From contig NC_092580.1 in assembly GCF_037975245.1 (NCBI RefSeq), positions 29,913,501 to 29,973,500 on the forward strand: 60,000 bases of DNA, in the 5' to 3' direction. Position 1 is the stretch's first letter; each line of letters starts with the position of its first letter. Below the pieces are notes generated by a model. That model was not told where the DNA came from. It saw only the letters and a program-made list of their open reading frames with translations, and did not search any database. The position numbers were made by a program, and so were the translations under genes. Source of the stretch: Apostichopus japonicus. Its lineage: Eukaryota; Echinodermata; Holothuroidea; Aspidochirotida; Stichopodidae. Shown one piece after another: positions 39,386 to 51,684 of the stretch.

Positions 39386-41449
39386 GAATCTATTAAAATC
39401 CTTTTTTGTTCTACGAATAGCCATGATAACAACTTTTTCTTTGCAGGTTCTCCCCTTTCATGTTACTCTGAGAAATTACTTGAGGAGTACAAATGACCTT
39501 TAAGCCAGCGTATACTCTCAACAAAACAAAACAGAGAGAAAAAGAAGAAAAGCAGATGAAGAAAGAGAAAAAAAAGTGGGACAAAGTGAAGATAATAACA
39601 AAGGACTTTAACCTCACGAATAATTCCCGGCAATCATGTCAGAACTCCTTGAGGGTAAATAGGAGAGTGTTTTGCCGGAACCTAAACAAACACATTAATT
39701 GTAAGTGACACCCATAATTTACCCCTCAGTTCCCCCCCATCTCAATAAGGTGAATGCCTAACACCTACCATTTCGACACAGTAATGATCGACATGGTCTG
39801 ACACTCATTTCCAAGACCCACGGAAGAGCCCGGAGCTTCCGACCGGATTGCAATTACTACCCCAATGAACAATGCCTAACCCCCTGCTGGTACAGGGTCA
39901 CACTTCTATCTGTGATAAGCCAATGACAATATCAATTGTGCAGGTACCAATAGGGAAAAACTCAAATAGGACCCAAACTGATACATCAGGGATACCTCGG
40001 GGGGGACAAGTTTGGAAGCCAAAGAAAATGGGGCAAAATTTGAAACAACTGTTACTCTAAATTATACCTTAGAGGATCAAAGGGTTGGCTTGATGGTGAT
40101 AGAATGAAAAAAAAAAAACATTAAGAAAAGAAAAAGAAGAATAAAAAAACAAAGCTGGTACTAGAATAGAGGGAGCTGGGTTGTGCATAGAGGAGTACCT
40201 TTGTGATCATTTATAGCTAGAAGGTATTAAAGGAGGTGTTAGATGGGTCATCACCACCTTCAGACTCTCATACATTAACCTGTATGATAGGAACAGCTGC
40301 TGAAGATGTGGAAGTGAAATCTCCAGCCATGCCAAGTACTGTACACTGATATTAAGGGCTAAAGAGCACATTGTTTGATTACCCCGGTGGGTAGACCACT
40401 ATCACTAAGCCAAGATACACTTTTACCTACAGTATACCTTTATAGCAGATATACCTTACCTCTATGCCAATTAAACCTCTGGTGTAAAGGTGGTTTTTTT
40501 TTATATTTTTACCTAATGATAAGGTAAATTTTTAGGCCAGATGATAACATGCTTGTGGACCGGCAGAAGTATGTTTGGGAAGTTAAACCAAAAATACCCG
40601 AGTGGAAAACTGAGAAATCTATGGAACACTTGTTAAGGTTACAGGAGCGTTTAGCAATGAAAACAGCTAACAGAGCCTTTAATGAAATATAACCCTCCAC
40701 AATCACAAAGGGGAGAAAATTCACTTCACTACATTTCCTTGAGACGACTGACTTTGTTGAAGATTTCAGAATGCAGAAACCCACTTCAATGAAATCTCAG
40801 TACAACGGTACATATGTTGCAGGGCTAGACAGAGAGCATACTAATTTTCTTGACTGAAATGATCCCAAACCAATAAACAAGAACTTCTAATGTCAAGAAA
40901 AATATTCTTTTTTTTCTTCCTTTCTTTTTGTTCTCTGGAGCCTTACGGTTTAGGATGAGATACTTTCCTTTTTCAATAGTTTCACAGCCGGCGATCAAAG
41001 ATGGGAATGACGGGCGGGGGGCAGAGCGTTCGGAGAGAGGATCCCGCACACAGTATCCTTCATATCCATTACATCATTACTTTTAAATGGGTTCAATAAA
41101 AGATGATTACATTCATGGGTAAGATCTTGACTTCTCAGTGATCACATTGTACGGGATGTTTAAACAACCCGTAGGGGGTGATGATATTTCGTGATGCCAG
41201 GAGTAGCCTGTCAAACCCGATCAAAATCTTTAAACAAAATTAATTTCATCAAATTTAATGTCATCAAATGTGATTTATAGAATTGTGGCAAACTGTAATC
41301 GGAACAGTTGGAGAAAAAAGAACGGTTTAAATACGATAGGAGATAACAGCCAAACATATACAAAAGTGGCCAAAAAGAATTTTTAATGGGTACACAGTCC
41401 ACAAGTTTAAGTGATTCAGAGAATGCCAGATTTTTGTCTCAAATTAACA
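39386..41449. other. Ataxin-10 intron, with exon-like + strand ORF at 40536-40692
   Basis: Mostly non-coding. On the + strand a TTTTTAG acceptor precedes an open segment of 51 codons ending in TAA, reading PDDNMLVDRQKYVWEVKPK and then MEHLLRLQERLAMKT. It looks protein-like but I do not recognise it. A lysine/glutamate-rich + frame at 39493-39708 is low in complexity. Confidence 0.3.
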
Positions 41450-42630
41450 ACTAGAGCACCAATGGTGCAGAAGCTCATACCTTTTCGAGCTTAAAAATGT
41501 AGGGCCCACAAAACTTTATGGCCCACCAAATTTCAGGCCATTTTTCAGATTCCACCAATTTTGGGCCCATGAGGGATAACCCCCCCCCTCCGTTAGCAGA
41601 ACCCTGGCCACACCACTGGCTATAATTCCTATTTTCCCCCTTTAAATCCTATTTTACCCACTCTCTCAAACAATACCACTGACCTACCCTATTAAACTTT
41701 CTCCCCTCTACCAGAGCAGACCTGAAGCACTCCTTGCCAAAATTTTGGCTGGCTGCCTACATACCTCAGGCTCAAAGACTTCTAAGAATCGACAAGTGCT
41801 GATTGGCTATAGGGCTCTCATGCTTACAGTTCAACAGCTAATAACAACTCCCAGTCCTGCTTTAATGCCACTAACAGCCTCTGCAGAGCTTAACCACAAA
41901 TGTAAACAAAAACTGCAGAGACTGGGAGACAAATTAAAGGAGCTTTGGCAAAAGGTGAAGGCTCAGATTTTTTTAAACAATGGGGATTAATTGTAATTAA
42001 CTTTTGACCAAAAATTATTAGGCATCACCTTATTCATACACAATCCAACAATCATCAGTTCAACTTTGAATATGATCCATCAAAATCTTGAGGAGATTGA
42101 GATATTTGAAAATATTACAAAGAATGACCCCCGATGACCCCCTAAATGACATTTGACCTCAATTTTCCGAACACCCCTCGTAACTCTCATCCCGAGGAAC
42201 ATTGTGACCAAGTTTCATTATAACTGGCCATAGACTGTACGAACAGGAGCATTTGAAAATATAGGGCCGCGGCCCGGGCCACAAAAGACCCCTAGTTGAT
42301 CTTTGATCTCAAATTCATGAACACCCTGAAGGTAAAACTTCCATAGTAATATCGTGACAAACCCTCAACATTGTACCATGGAATCTGTAGGAGAAGAAGC
42401 ATTTTGCGTATTTCCACAAAATGGCCAATTACGGCCCACAGGTGACCTTTGACCCCAAATTTTGGACCATCTCTGATGGCCCTATACCCAACGGTCCTTG
42501 TGTCCAAGTTTCATGAAATTCCATCAAACACTGTGCAAGTGGGAGCGGTTTTACCAATTGTTGACGGATAGAGTGATAGACGCTGCACTGTAACAATAGC
42601 TCACACCAGCATGCTGGTATGAGCTAAAAA
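41450..42630. mobile_element. Helentron/HINE-like element with ~148-bp internal tandem repeats
   Basis: The inverted decamers AGCTCATACC (41472-41481) and GGTATGAGCT (42616-42625) bound the element. Each lies beside a palindrome: GCACCAATGGTGC at 41456-41468 and ACCAGCATGCTGGT at 42605-42618. The 3' end reads hairpin, then GAGCTAA, close to the hairpin plus CTRR end of Helitrons. The right half consists of three diverged units with TGACATTTGACCTCAA at 42147, TGATCTTTGATCTCAA at 42297 and TGACCTTTGACCCCAA at 42443. Short terminal repeats around a tandem core resemble HINE or 'pearl' elements of marine invertebrates. An exon-like ORF (41715-41990) lies inside. Confidence 0.6.
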
Positions 42631-43730
42631 CAACAATCAAAATGTACAAACAGAAAAAAATACAAATGTCTTTGAAAATGACTGAGTTTGAAACATGCAA
42701 ATTATGGTTCCTTGTTTTTCCCCCTCCACATTTGTATATTCATGATCAAGTTAGGAACCTTATGGTGCAGTCAAAAGTTCAAGACCTTTCTGTTAATATA
42801 GTAACCATTGTTCAATGTAATCATACATAATTCAGTTAATATTTTAACAATTTGCATCAAAAGACAAATTGAAATCTAATAAGTGAGGAATTTCATAATA
42901 TTCTGCAAAATGACAAAAACCATTACAGTAGTCATGAAATATCAAGAGTTCAACATTTTGCAACAAACTCATGAATTATACGGTCACAAAAGAAAAGTCA
43001 TCGTTTTAATGATTCGCAGCAAAAACAATAGATTGAGATCGATCACTTAATTTTGTCAAATCAACATATTATTACGTTATCATAAAATGTCATCATTGCA
43101 ACATTTTTCATCAAAATACAAAACTCACATTAACTTATTTCATTAGAATGACACAATAAAAATAAAGGGATAGTTATAAGAATTATGTAAACATCAATAG
43201 AACAATAAGTTATATTTTTGTATATTTATCCAGTTTTGTTATTCCTAAGAAATTTCAGTATAAACACAACTAATCAAATTTTTGTTAACCTATTCGCAAA
43301 TTCAAAATGTTAATGAAAAATTTGACGTTGATACATAATGGTAAATGTAACTTGTCACAAGTAAGTATGACATATCTGTTGACAGAATTTTGTTTGTCTT
43401 TGCGGTCGTATTTATTAATTGTTAGGCTGTGACAGACTTGTAGTATGAGGAGGAATTACAGATACGAGCACTTAATGTTGCACTTCTATGTATACTAGAA
43501 TTCCACAATGTGTCAAGTACGAGTGAAAATTCATGCCAGCGAGGACAAGTTAGTACAGGCAAACAAAACATGGAAAAGAAAATGGGCTGAGGGGAAAGGG
43601 TAAGGGAAAGTAAAGGGGAAGCAGAAAGGGGAAGCAGAAAAGGGAAGCAGAAACGAAAAGAAAAGAAAAGAAAAGAAAGGAAGTGAAGAGAAAATAAGAG
43701 AAAATCAAATCAAATCAATTCAAAACTAAG
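42631..43730. other. Ataxin-10 intron, AT-rich, no feature
   Basis: No gene or named repeat seen until the purine-rich lead-in of the pentanucleotide array at about 43575-43730 (AAGGGGAAGCAG repeats, then imperfect AAAAG). Confidence 0.45.
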
Positions 43731-44070
43731 AAAAGAAAAGAAAAGAAAAGAAAAGAAAAGAAAAGAAAAGAAAAGAAAAGAAAAGAAAAGAAAAGAAAAG
43801 AAAAGAAAAGAAAAGAAAAGAAAAGAAAAGAAAAGAAAAGAAAAGAAAAGAAAAGAAAAGAAAAGAAAAGAAAAGAAAAGAAAAGAAAAGAAAAGAAAAG
43901 AAAAGAAAAGAAAAGAAAAGAAAAGAAAAGAAAAGAAAAGAAAAGAAAAGAAAAGAAAAGAAAAGAAAAGAAAAGAAAAGAAAAGAAAAGAAAAGAAAAG
44001 AAAAGAAAAGAAAAGAAAAGAAAAGAAAAGAAAAGAAAAGAAAAGAAAAGAAAAGAAAAGAAAAGAAAAG
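43731..44070. repeat. (AAAAG)68 pentanucleotide array in an ataxin-10 intron
   Basis: 340 bases of AAAAG without a visible interruption, preceded by impure copies from about 43650. On the ataxin-10 sense strand the unit is CTTTT. The 121-codon FFSFL repeat frame is an artefact. It lies in the 17.7-kb intron between the exons at 56065-56237 and 38279-38342. Confidence 0.98.
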
Positions 44071-45619
44071 CAATTGGATTGTGGGTATCATGGCATCATC
44101 TCTGAAAAAGAAAGATTCACAATTTGCTTGGAATGAATCACGGTGATGATGTCAATGAGGATAACTAAATATTGAAAGTGACAAGCTATCTACCAGGAAA
44201 CCCAGAAATGACCAAAGGGAAGGGTGGGTGGTCCATGACTGTCTTGTTGGAATACCCTACATGGTATAGCCTCCAGGCATGCAAAATCAAGGAAGGACAA
44301 AATGTTGTTCATGATTTTTTGAACTTCAAGGAGTTCTCATTGATAACAGATTCCATCTTGTTTGCTAAAATCAGTAAACAATGACTAAATATAGCTATAA
44401 ATGATTGACATATGTTATCATCTTGTTGGTAGAAAGACAATTGTATATATGGAGGGGGAGGTGCTAACAGTCAGAGAATATTTATTGTCATAGCTAACCA
44501 CAGCTGTAACCAAAAATATGTCAATGTTTAAACTATTTTTTCGAAATGTTTTAAGTGAACCCACTTAAAGCAAAATTGTGGTTTTATTTTATCCATAAGA
44601 TTCAAAATTTGTGTTAAATTGTTGAATTGGAAGCCACCCGAAGTGTAAGTTGTAATCCATAAAGCCCTTGCGGGTTTTTCCACATTTGTCGTTGCTTTCG
44701 GAAGGTGGAGTGGAAGGGGAAGGAGAGTAAAGGGGGCAGTAACAAAGTTATAAAATGGACAGAGAAGAATGATACCAAATTCATTAGAAAGTTTGTTGAC
44801 TTGAATCTACCTGATTTAAGAAACAAACCCATCAACATTCAAAGTAATTAGCAATTTCCTCTGGTTTGTAATAAATTTTAATTTCCTTTTCACTTCCAAA
44901 CCTGACATATCCTGCTCAACATCCAAGACTGTTTGGAAGACCGTCAAACATTTTCTATTTTTAACCGTGAACTTTTTGCTCAGAAGGATGGTAAGACGAG
45001 CCCTTTCTATCTCCCCCGGGTTAATTCCTCCGGGGTGAAACCGAAGGATGACTACGATTATCCACAGGGCATTTAACGATCTAGTAACATCACCTGAAGT
45101 TATCGTCGCCGATTTTACACAAAAATGTGACAACTGGCAACAAAATTGGCAGAGGAGTGACTAAGATGATGTAAATTATACCGAACAGTTAAATTAATTT
45201 CAACCCGAAACATTTCCATTAAATTAGACAGTTTTTCGTCTCGCTGTCAGATCAAATTCCCAGTCTACGGTGTAAGAGCTTCTTTCACACCGCTGAGTCT
45301 GAAAGAAGATTATTCCAATGGTGCCACAAACCTATCGATTCAGAATTCGAACTTATTCAGAGCTTAAACTCTTTACCTTTTCTGCTGGATGACTGATTAA
45401 GAAAGTTGTAACTGTATCATCAATGGCTAACGTATGATTACATCATGATTAAAACTAATATATTAATCATATCTGCAAAATGATTTAGCAGATTCCTAAG
45501 GGTTTTTGTTTTACAAACATTAGTCTACCTGGATCAGTTCTCAGTGCATTTGTCTGAACACTAGTCTAGCACCCAAATGCAACATGTTGCTGTTAGACAA
45601 AATGCTCCTCAGTTTAACA
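44071..45619. other. Ataxin-10 intron, no supported feature
   Basis: An open - strand frame of 105 codons at 44816-45133 is unrecognised and lacks splice support. No repeat family is identified. Confidence 0.4.
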
Positions 45620-45860
45620 TAAGGAGTGTTAGCTCAGTGGTTAACGCCGGTGCCTTTCAATCATAAGGTCCCAAGTTCGAGTCACTCAAAGATTAATGTA
45701 TGTCGTCCAGTTACAGAGTTGTTGACAATTGACAATTCATAATCATGGACATTAAAATATGAATCTAAGAGAGTGACTTCGGTGAGCTTGCGGCTTAGAT
45801 AAGCCAATGATGGCTTCTTCGCGAGTTCCTGCTTGCAGGAGGATCTAAATACATAAAACC
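45620..45860 (+). mobile_element. tRNA-derived SINE
   Basis: The head carries RNA polymerase III boxes. Box A is TAGCTCAGTGG at 45630-45640 and box B is AGTTCGAGTCA at 45674-45684, with tRNA-like spacing. They are followed by a roughly 170-base body that includes a CCTGCTTGCAGG palindrome at about 45828-45839. ACATAA occurs just before the head (45618-45623, overlapping the head start) and just after the body (45851-45856) and may be part of a target duplication. The anticodon region is too diverged for a working tRNA. Confidence 0.8.
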
Positions 45861-48800
45861 TCAGAATGTAGAGCTAAAAGTGTTAAAACAACTGTCGCAT
45901 CACGTTACAACAGGTAAACCCAAGTTAGGGCATTTCTTGGGCAAATTGTTAACGATATTAATAGAAAACTCAACTTCCAAGAAGTTGTACACAAATCTTA
46001 CTCAACATTGTCATCAAAGTACTGACTACAATATACTGAGAGGGCATGGTAACGTTACACCCTGTGCCAACAAGGTGAGACCTCTCTCACCTCGGAGACA
46101 AAGGTTACAAAAATATGGTTAAATATTAACTACATAACCAAATGCTTTTTGAGGATGGACTTTATAAGACCACAAATTATTTGGGAAGGTGAAAGTGAGT
46201 AAGCCATTCAAATAACTCCAAATCATAAAGGTCAAGGAAATAGAACGTTGTTCACGCGGTTGATTTTTTTTAACAAATAAAATTAGTAATTTCCTTGAAA
46301 ATCAATTTTCATAACTTCCTGTTCTGGGTTTCAATATACACCTCTGATATCAGTTCCACTTGGCAATACAACACTTACTACCTTCCTGCCACATGCCTTA
46401 TAAGAGAAAGTAAAAAGAGACGAAGGGTGAATTCTTTGGCAAAGTACGGTACCACTTGTTGACTCAGTGTCCAGGATGGCTTCAGACCAGTTTCAGGTGA
46501 CCACATCACAAGGCGACTCTACTGCTACTTATATCAGACCAAGTTCCATCTCCTCGGACAGAAATATGTAAAAATATTTCAAATATCTCACAATTTTAGC
46601 CACTGGAAAATTGAAAAGAAGCAAGTGCTTAAAGCTACTGTACCATTACGCATAAAAAAAAATTGGTACTATTGTGTAGTAAAATAATCACACGATCAGG
46701 ACAGGGGACTTTTTTCCACTTAAGTTTGGGCTGATCCTCTGAGATCAAGCAAATGAAAACTTCAAACATCCCTGTTTGTGAGCCAAAACATTAATGGGAT
46801 GCATGGGCAGGCAAAATATGTTAATCTCAATACATAACGTTAAAAAAACGATATAAAAGAAGATCTTTTGTTTGGTCTCGAAAATGCACAGCATGCAAAT
46901 AATGACTCCAGGTTTTTTTGTGGAACGCGTACATCGAACGGTTCTCCCTGCCGCGGGCGAGAATATTGACCTAGACACACACGAGCATAGTTACGTAATG
47001 GTGCTAGTCATGTCAAATATTTAGCCAGGTAAACAGCCAGTTATGAATGGAGTGGTTGACAGATCTGCCCGAGCATGCATCCGATAATTGCTTTCATCTC
47101 GACCAAACCAATAAAGAAGAACCGATGGCTTGTTTTGGTTTCGATTATGGGATAAATGTATATTGTCATGATTGTGCGATTATTTAATGTAATGATAATT
47201 GAAAACAAGTGTAGAGTTAGAGATTGGTTAGTTTGTGTTTAAAAATGGAATGCGTAAATGTGGGCTATACAAACTCTACTGGCTGAAATCACGTTCGTGC
47301 CGTAAGTTTCCTGCATTACAGCTACTGTACAACAAGCTATGGGAGAAGCACAACGATATTTGCTAAGTTCAATAGCTTACAGATGAAATGAACAGACACA
47401 TTATTCTTGATATTATTTTTCTGGGACAAACAAATTTCCTGTCAGGGAATACAATGTCGGTAATGCAAAAGAATTGTTCTCCACAACTACACAGATTTTG
47501 AGATATTGAATGGATATCTGTGTAGTGTTTAAATGTTACATCCTTTGGGTAAGAGGCATGACAACAATTTTCAAAACCAACCAAAAATGCAATTTTCAAA
47601 TCTTGATACTTTTAAACCCCCCCTCCCCCCCCCCCCAAAAAAAAAGAGAAGAAATTACTAGTTATTCTCCATTTTTGATGCTATCACTTCTATGACAGAT
47701 GGGATTTGAAGTTAATAAAAACTTTTGTGACCAGTTTTGTTGAAGATTTCTGACAGACATTTTTTTCCTTTCTTTTTTTTTTGTGTGCAAAAGTCTGTTT
47801 CTCTTTAATATCATCTCATAAGTCAGATTATATTTGCTTCAGATTAAGGAAGGGACAGATGTATACATAAATAAAGCACAGTCAAACCTTTAAGAGGTTC
47901 AACAGGTGTGTTTATCCATACTGCTTATGGTAAGTGATCCACTTAACCTTTGACCCCACCCTCACTTGGAAAAAGGTTACCAGTGTCATATATCTTTCCC
48001 CCCCCCCCCCGGATCCATTTCATGTACGATTCTGCTATATAGCCAAAAAAGACAAAAAAATGAAAAAAATGATAAAACAGAGACATTTGAGTGAAAACAG
48101 AACCTCATTTTGCATTGAATTGGATCAAAACCTGCAAAGATACTTCACGGTATGTATGTGTGAAAAAGCCAAGCAGAATTGTAAAATCCTGAGAGCATAA
48201 TCTGTTAAATTTTGATCACAACCACATTGGCAACAGAAACAATAAAATCAGTTCAAAATTTCAGTGGATTGCAAATGAAAAAAGTAAGACCCTTCATACA
48301 TTAAATTTGTGGGACACAAACTTTATTTTCACCTTTCCAAATCAAAAGGTTTCAAGAAGGTATCAGTTCTAGTTTAAAACTACCATATGTCACACTTTTG
48401 TAACGACCAGTTTCATCAAGAAATTTAAAAAGTTACAAAATCCAAGCACAGGTTGAATGTGATAGATATTGTTGGTAACAAGCCTGCTGATAAGAATAGA
48501 CACGTGTTTGCCAAATTTAAACTTTGACCTTTCCCAGCTTTCTTTACTAAAAGCTCAGTGAAAATGACACCGTTCTATGCAATTTCCATATCAATATTTA
48601 CTACTTTTATTGAGTAATGTGTCGTTAAACATTTTGAGCTGAATAATTTCGCCAGATTTATTAAAGAGTCCATAGATTCTACAAACTTCATTCAAACTTT
48701 GCAAGCCCTGCCCAACAGATCATGCGCCAATCAAATCTATGTTTTGTTTACGACCATTAGGCCTTGGACTTTCAATTTCGTGGCTATCCTGTGTTAGGTC

Positions 48801-49345
48801 CCTTCTCTTGAATAGTATCTTTTCGTTCGGTCTTACCGACGTAGCTTGCAAAATAGTGTCATTTCCTCTCATTGCAATGAATAAACAGGTGTTTTCAGAC
48901 GTTTCCTCTGTGGAATTGGGTAATAAATGTGGACGATACAAGTATGTATAGGTTACATTTGTGTAATGAACATGCTGATTTGGGCGGTCGCAGTGTTTTT
49001 ACGGTAAATCATTCGCACCATAAGGGCAACAGAAAATAAACCTCTTTCTTTGATTGCGAAAGCTTTCCTTCAACTTAACACACCTGGTCAGAGTGAATTT
49101 AGATTAAGAAACAATGAATCTGCTTCTGAAGTTTGTTTTCCGAAATTCATCAGCAATCACATATTGAGACTTTAAAAGAGAAGGCACAAACTTGATACAA
49201 ATACTACTACCAGGGTCTACAAATTGCCCTTAATTATATTCATCTCCAACATCACATGTTGTTACCTCACTAAGCACTAATCTCTATCATCCCTTGCTCC
49301 CGATGACCTTCTGAAAGTATTATGCACAATATTCTTTCATCTTGG
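45861..49345. other. Ataxin-10 intron, mostly unassigned
   Basis: A + strand segment at 45865-46074 (70 codons, 210 bases) is open between CTCAG and CAAG/GTGAGA and reads NVELKVLKQLSHHVTTGKPK and so on. It is unrecognised. Otherwise I see AT-rich intronic DNA with C runs at about 47620-47636 and 47999-48010. Confidence 0.35.
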
Positions 49346-49656
49346 CAGGGATGTGCTCAGGAATATTTGAGTGCCAGGCAGATTGTGCGGTAGTGTGATC
49401 CACACCCTGGGAGAGGGATCTCATGGGTGGGGTACCCCTTCCCACTGGACAAATTTGCACATGAAGTATGCTTAGGTGGTGCTATTTTTCCTATTATGTG
49501 CCATGTATTCTCCCAGATTTTTGGTTATGGTAAAATTTGTTAAATTATCATCAAAAAAGTGCCGGGCAGAAATGTTTAAAATACTGTTTGTGCTGGGCGG
49601 CATTCAAAACTGCTGGGCGCAGCCGCCCGGTGCCGCCCAGTGTGATCACATCCCTG
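49346..49656. mobile_element. 311-bp inverted-repeat MITE with 6-bp target duplication
   Basis: Starts CAGGGATGTGCTCA and ends TGATCACATCCCTG, an inverted repeat with one mismatch. TCTTGG lies immediately outside both ends (49340-49345 and 49657-49662). The right interior has GCTGGGCGGC / GCCGCCCAG inverted motifs. The CAGGG terminus is hAT-like. A 6-bp duplication is unusual for classic hATs (8 bp), so the family call is tentative. Confidence 0.75.
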
Positions 49657-51449
49657 TCTTGGTGATAATTACTCCCTAGGTTTCCATCTCCCATGCTTCC
49701 AGCAATAACCCCGCCCCCCCCCGCCTCACCAACCACCCCTATTAAACTAAACACCACATCCTAACCATGCCCCCCCAACCAGCCCAGCAAATAAACTGAC
49801 ACAATGTCTTAACCCTATTGCCTATATTTGCCTAAAGGGACATAACCAGTAAATCAATCCTATTCAGTGTGGTCTAGTTTGGGCAAAACTTTTGACAGAG
49901 GACAAAATCCGAGGCATTAAGTCGTTCCCTTTTTCTGCCTCTTCATCTTCCTTTTCTTTGTCTTAAACCACAAATTATTCAATATATAAAAATTCAAATG
50001 AGGGTTGACTTTCTTTTAACAAAGTTAATGAAGATTAATACTAACTATTTCTCTGTCCTGTGTTGTATCACTTGACCTTTTGAGTTGAATGCCTTAAAGG
50101 ATAACTTTAGGCTGGGAATTATTTTGGATGTCACGGCTGTAAGACTGCTTAAAACCACCGCAATCAGTCCAGGTTATATTTCTATATTAACACCTTTATA
50201 TTTTTTTTGAAATGACCCTTTAAGAAGCTGTGGTCAATCTACCACAATGACTATGATACAGTCCAACACACAGACCAGTAGGTCAGGTGCCTCAGATGCA
50301 ACACAAAACTCAATGGGGGAAAACATAGGACTTCAATGGCCTCAAACGACATGCCTATAATGTGTTACAATTTGTTTCCGAGACAAATGTTGTCGAATGT
50401 TTGTCGAAGGTGTTTAGTTGTTTTATAAGTTAAAGGAACATATTTGGGAAAAATTTGTTAAATTATGGATTACCATAATTAACATATCAGGCTACAACTG
50501 AAGAGCCAAGGATTAGCCTTTAAGGGAACATTCCAGAGATTAAAGGGTGTGAAGACTCGCACACAAAGAAACGTCTCATGCCGGTAATCTGACCTAGTTT
50601 CGAATGAGGTGTAACAGAAGTGTTAGACACCACCATCGATCCCAGAAAATACACACACAGCTTGCTACTGTCGGTAATTAGACACTAGTGTACAGTCAAT
50701 ACAAACAGCTTCGGTCAATACCCACAACAAGGTGTACTGTACATAGCAGCGATGGACATCTCAGGTCTAGATAAAAGATAACAAGGTATCACGTTTCATT
50801 ACTGTCTGCATTTTGTAGCGACAAGAAGAAAACTTCACTTGCAAGCAACGGAAAGTTAACTTTTTCAGAACGTGGGACGAGGTTTGGGGCGAGTCTTCAA
50901 TGCCTTTAAGCGTATTTTCAAGCTTAATATCTTGAAACTAGAATAGCTAAAGAAACGTTTACCAGCAGTCAAACATTGTTCTGTCTTCTTGGGACTACAT
51001 CAAGACCAAAGGGCTGCCTGACGTCATCCAAGTAAGGCAGAATAACCTGGCTAGGGTATACATTGTCTGTTACCTCAATGTAGGTCACTTCACCATGGTA
51101 TTAACAACTGTTGCTGACATTTCACATTTCTTTCCATTCTCAAAAGAAGAAGGAAAAAAATTAATACTTCTACAGTCCTTTACATAATATCTATTCTTAC
51201 GTATTTACCAGAAAGTCATGACTGCCAATTTGGTATGGTAATCAAGTATGGCAACCTGTGACATGTTTATAATTTATCTTATTTTATTTAATATATTGAA
51301 AAAAGGCAACCATTCTGCTTTTATCATTCAGGCTTCATAAACTTGACCCTACCAGTTAGAAGCCTAAAAATGATTTCTGACAGGGGAGCATGTCATGGTG
51401 CAATTTTATTTTGTGGAATAAAAAACAACACCTTCCAAAGTTCTTGGAT
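49657..51449. other. Ataxin-10 intron, possible short TTAA-type MITE
   Basis: No exon. 50094 to about 50222 starts TTAAAGGATAACTTTAGGCT and ends GACCCTTTAA, with only a 7-base inverted match. It might be a small TTAA-target element. Nothing else is recognised. Confidence 0.3.
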
Positions 51450-51684
51450 ATTCCACCAATTTCAACCGCCTGCTATGAATTACACGCTCACCATCTGTGT
51501 TGAACCCATCTGTGCTATTTTAAAAGGTCAGCCATTGCCCTAATGGCCAACAAATAACACCCAATCTCAAAATGTCCTCATTAGAACAATGGCTCCTCCC
51601 GGTCAAATTTTGTTCATCAAATTTGTTAACCATGTTTGACACCAGTCCTGGTAAAATCTATCGCAATATAACCTTGAGATAAGA
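51450..51684. repeat. Dispersed direct repeat, copy 1
   Basis: Starts ATTCCACCAATTTCAACCG and ends ATAACCTTGA, followed by a G run. It aligns along its length with 52366-52610 at perhaps two-thirds identity. Confidence 0.6.

Noticed and set aside
43726-44091. 121-codon Phe-Ser-Leu repeat frame
   Set aside because: Translation of the AAAAG array.
44816-45133. 105-codon - strand frame in the ataxin-10 intron
   Set aside because: Considered as an ataxin-10 exon, but the three conserved exons join perfectly without it and it matches nothing in that protein.
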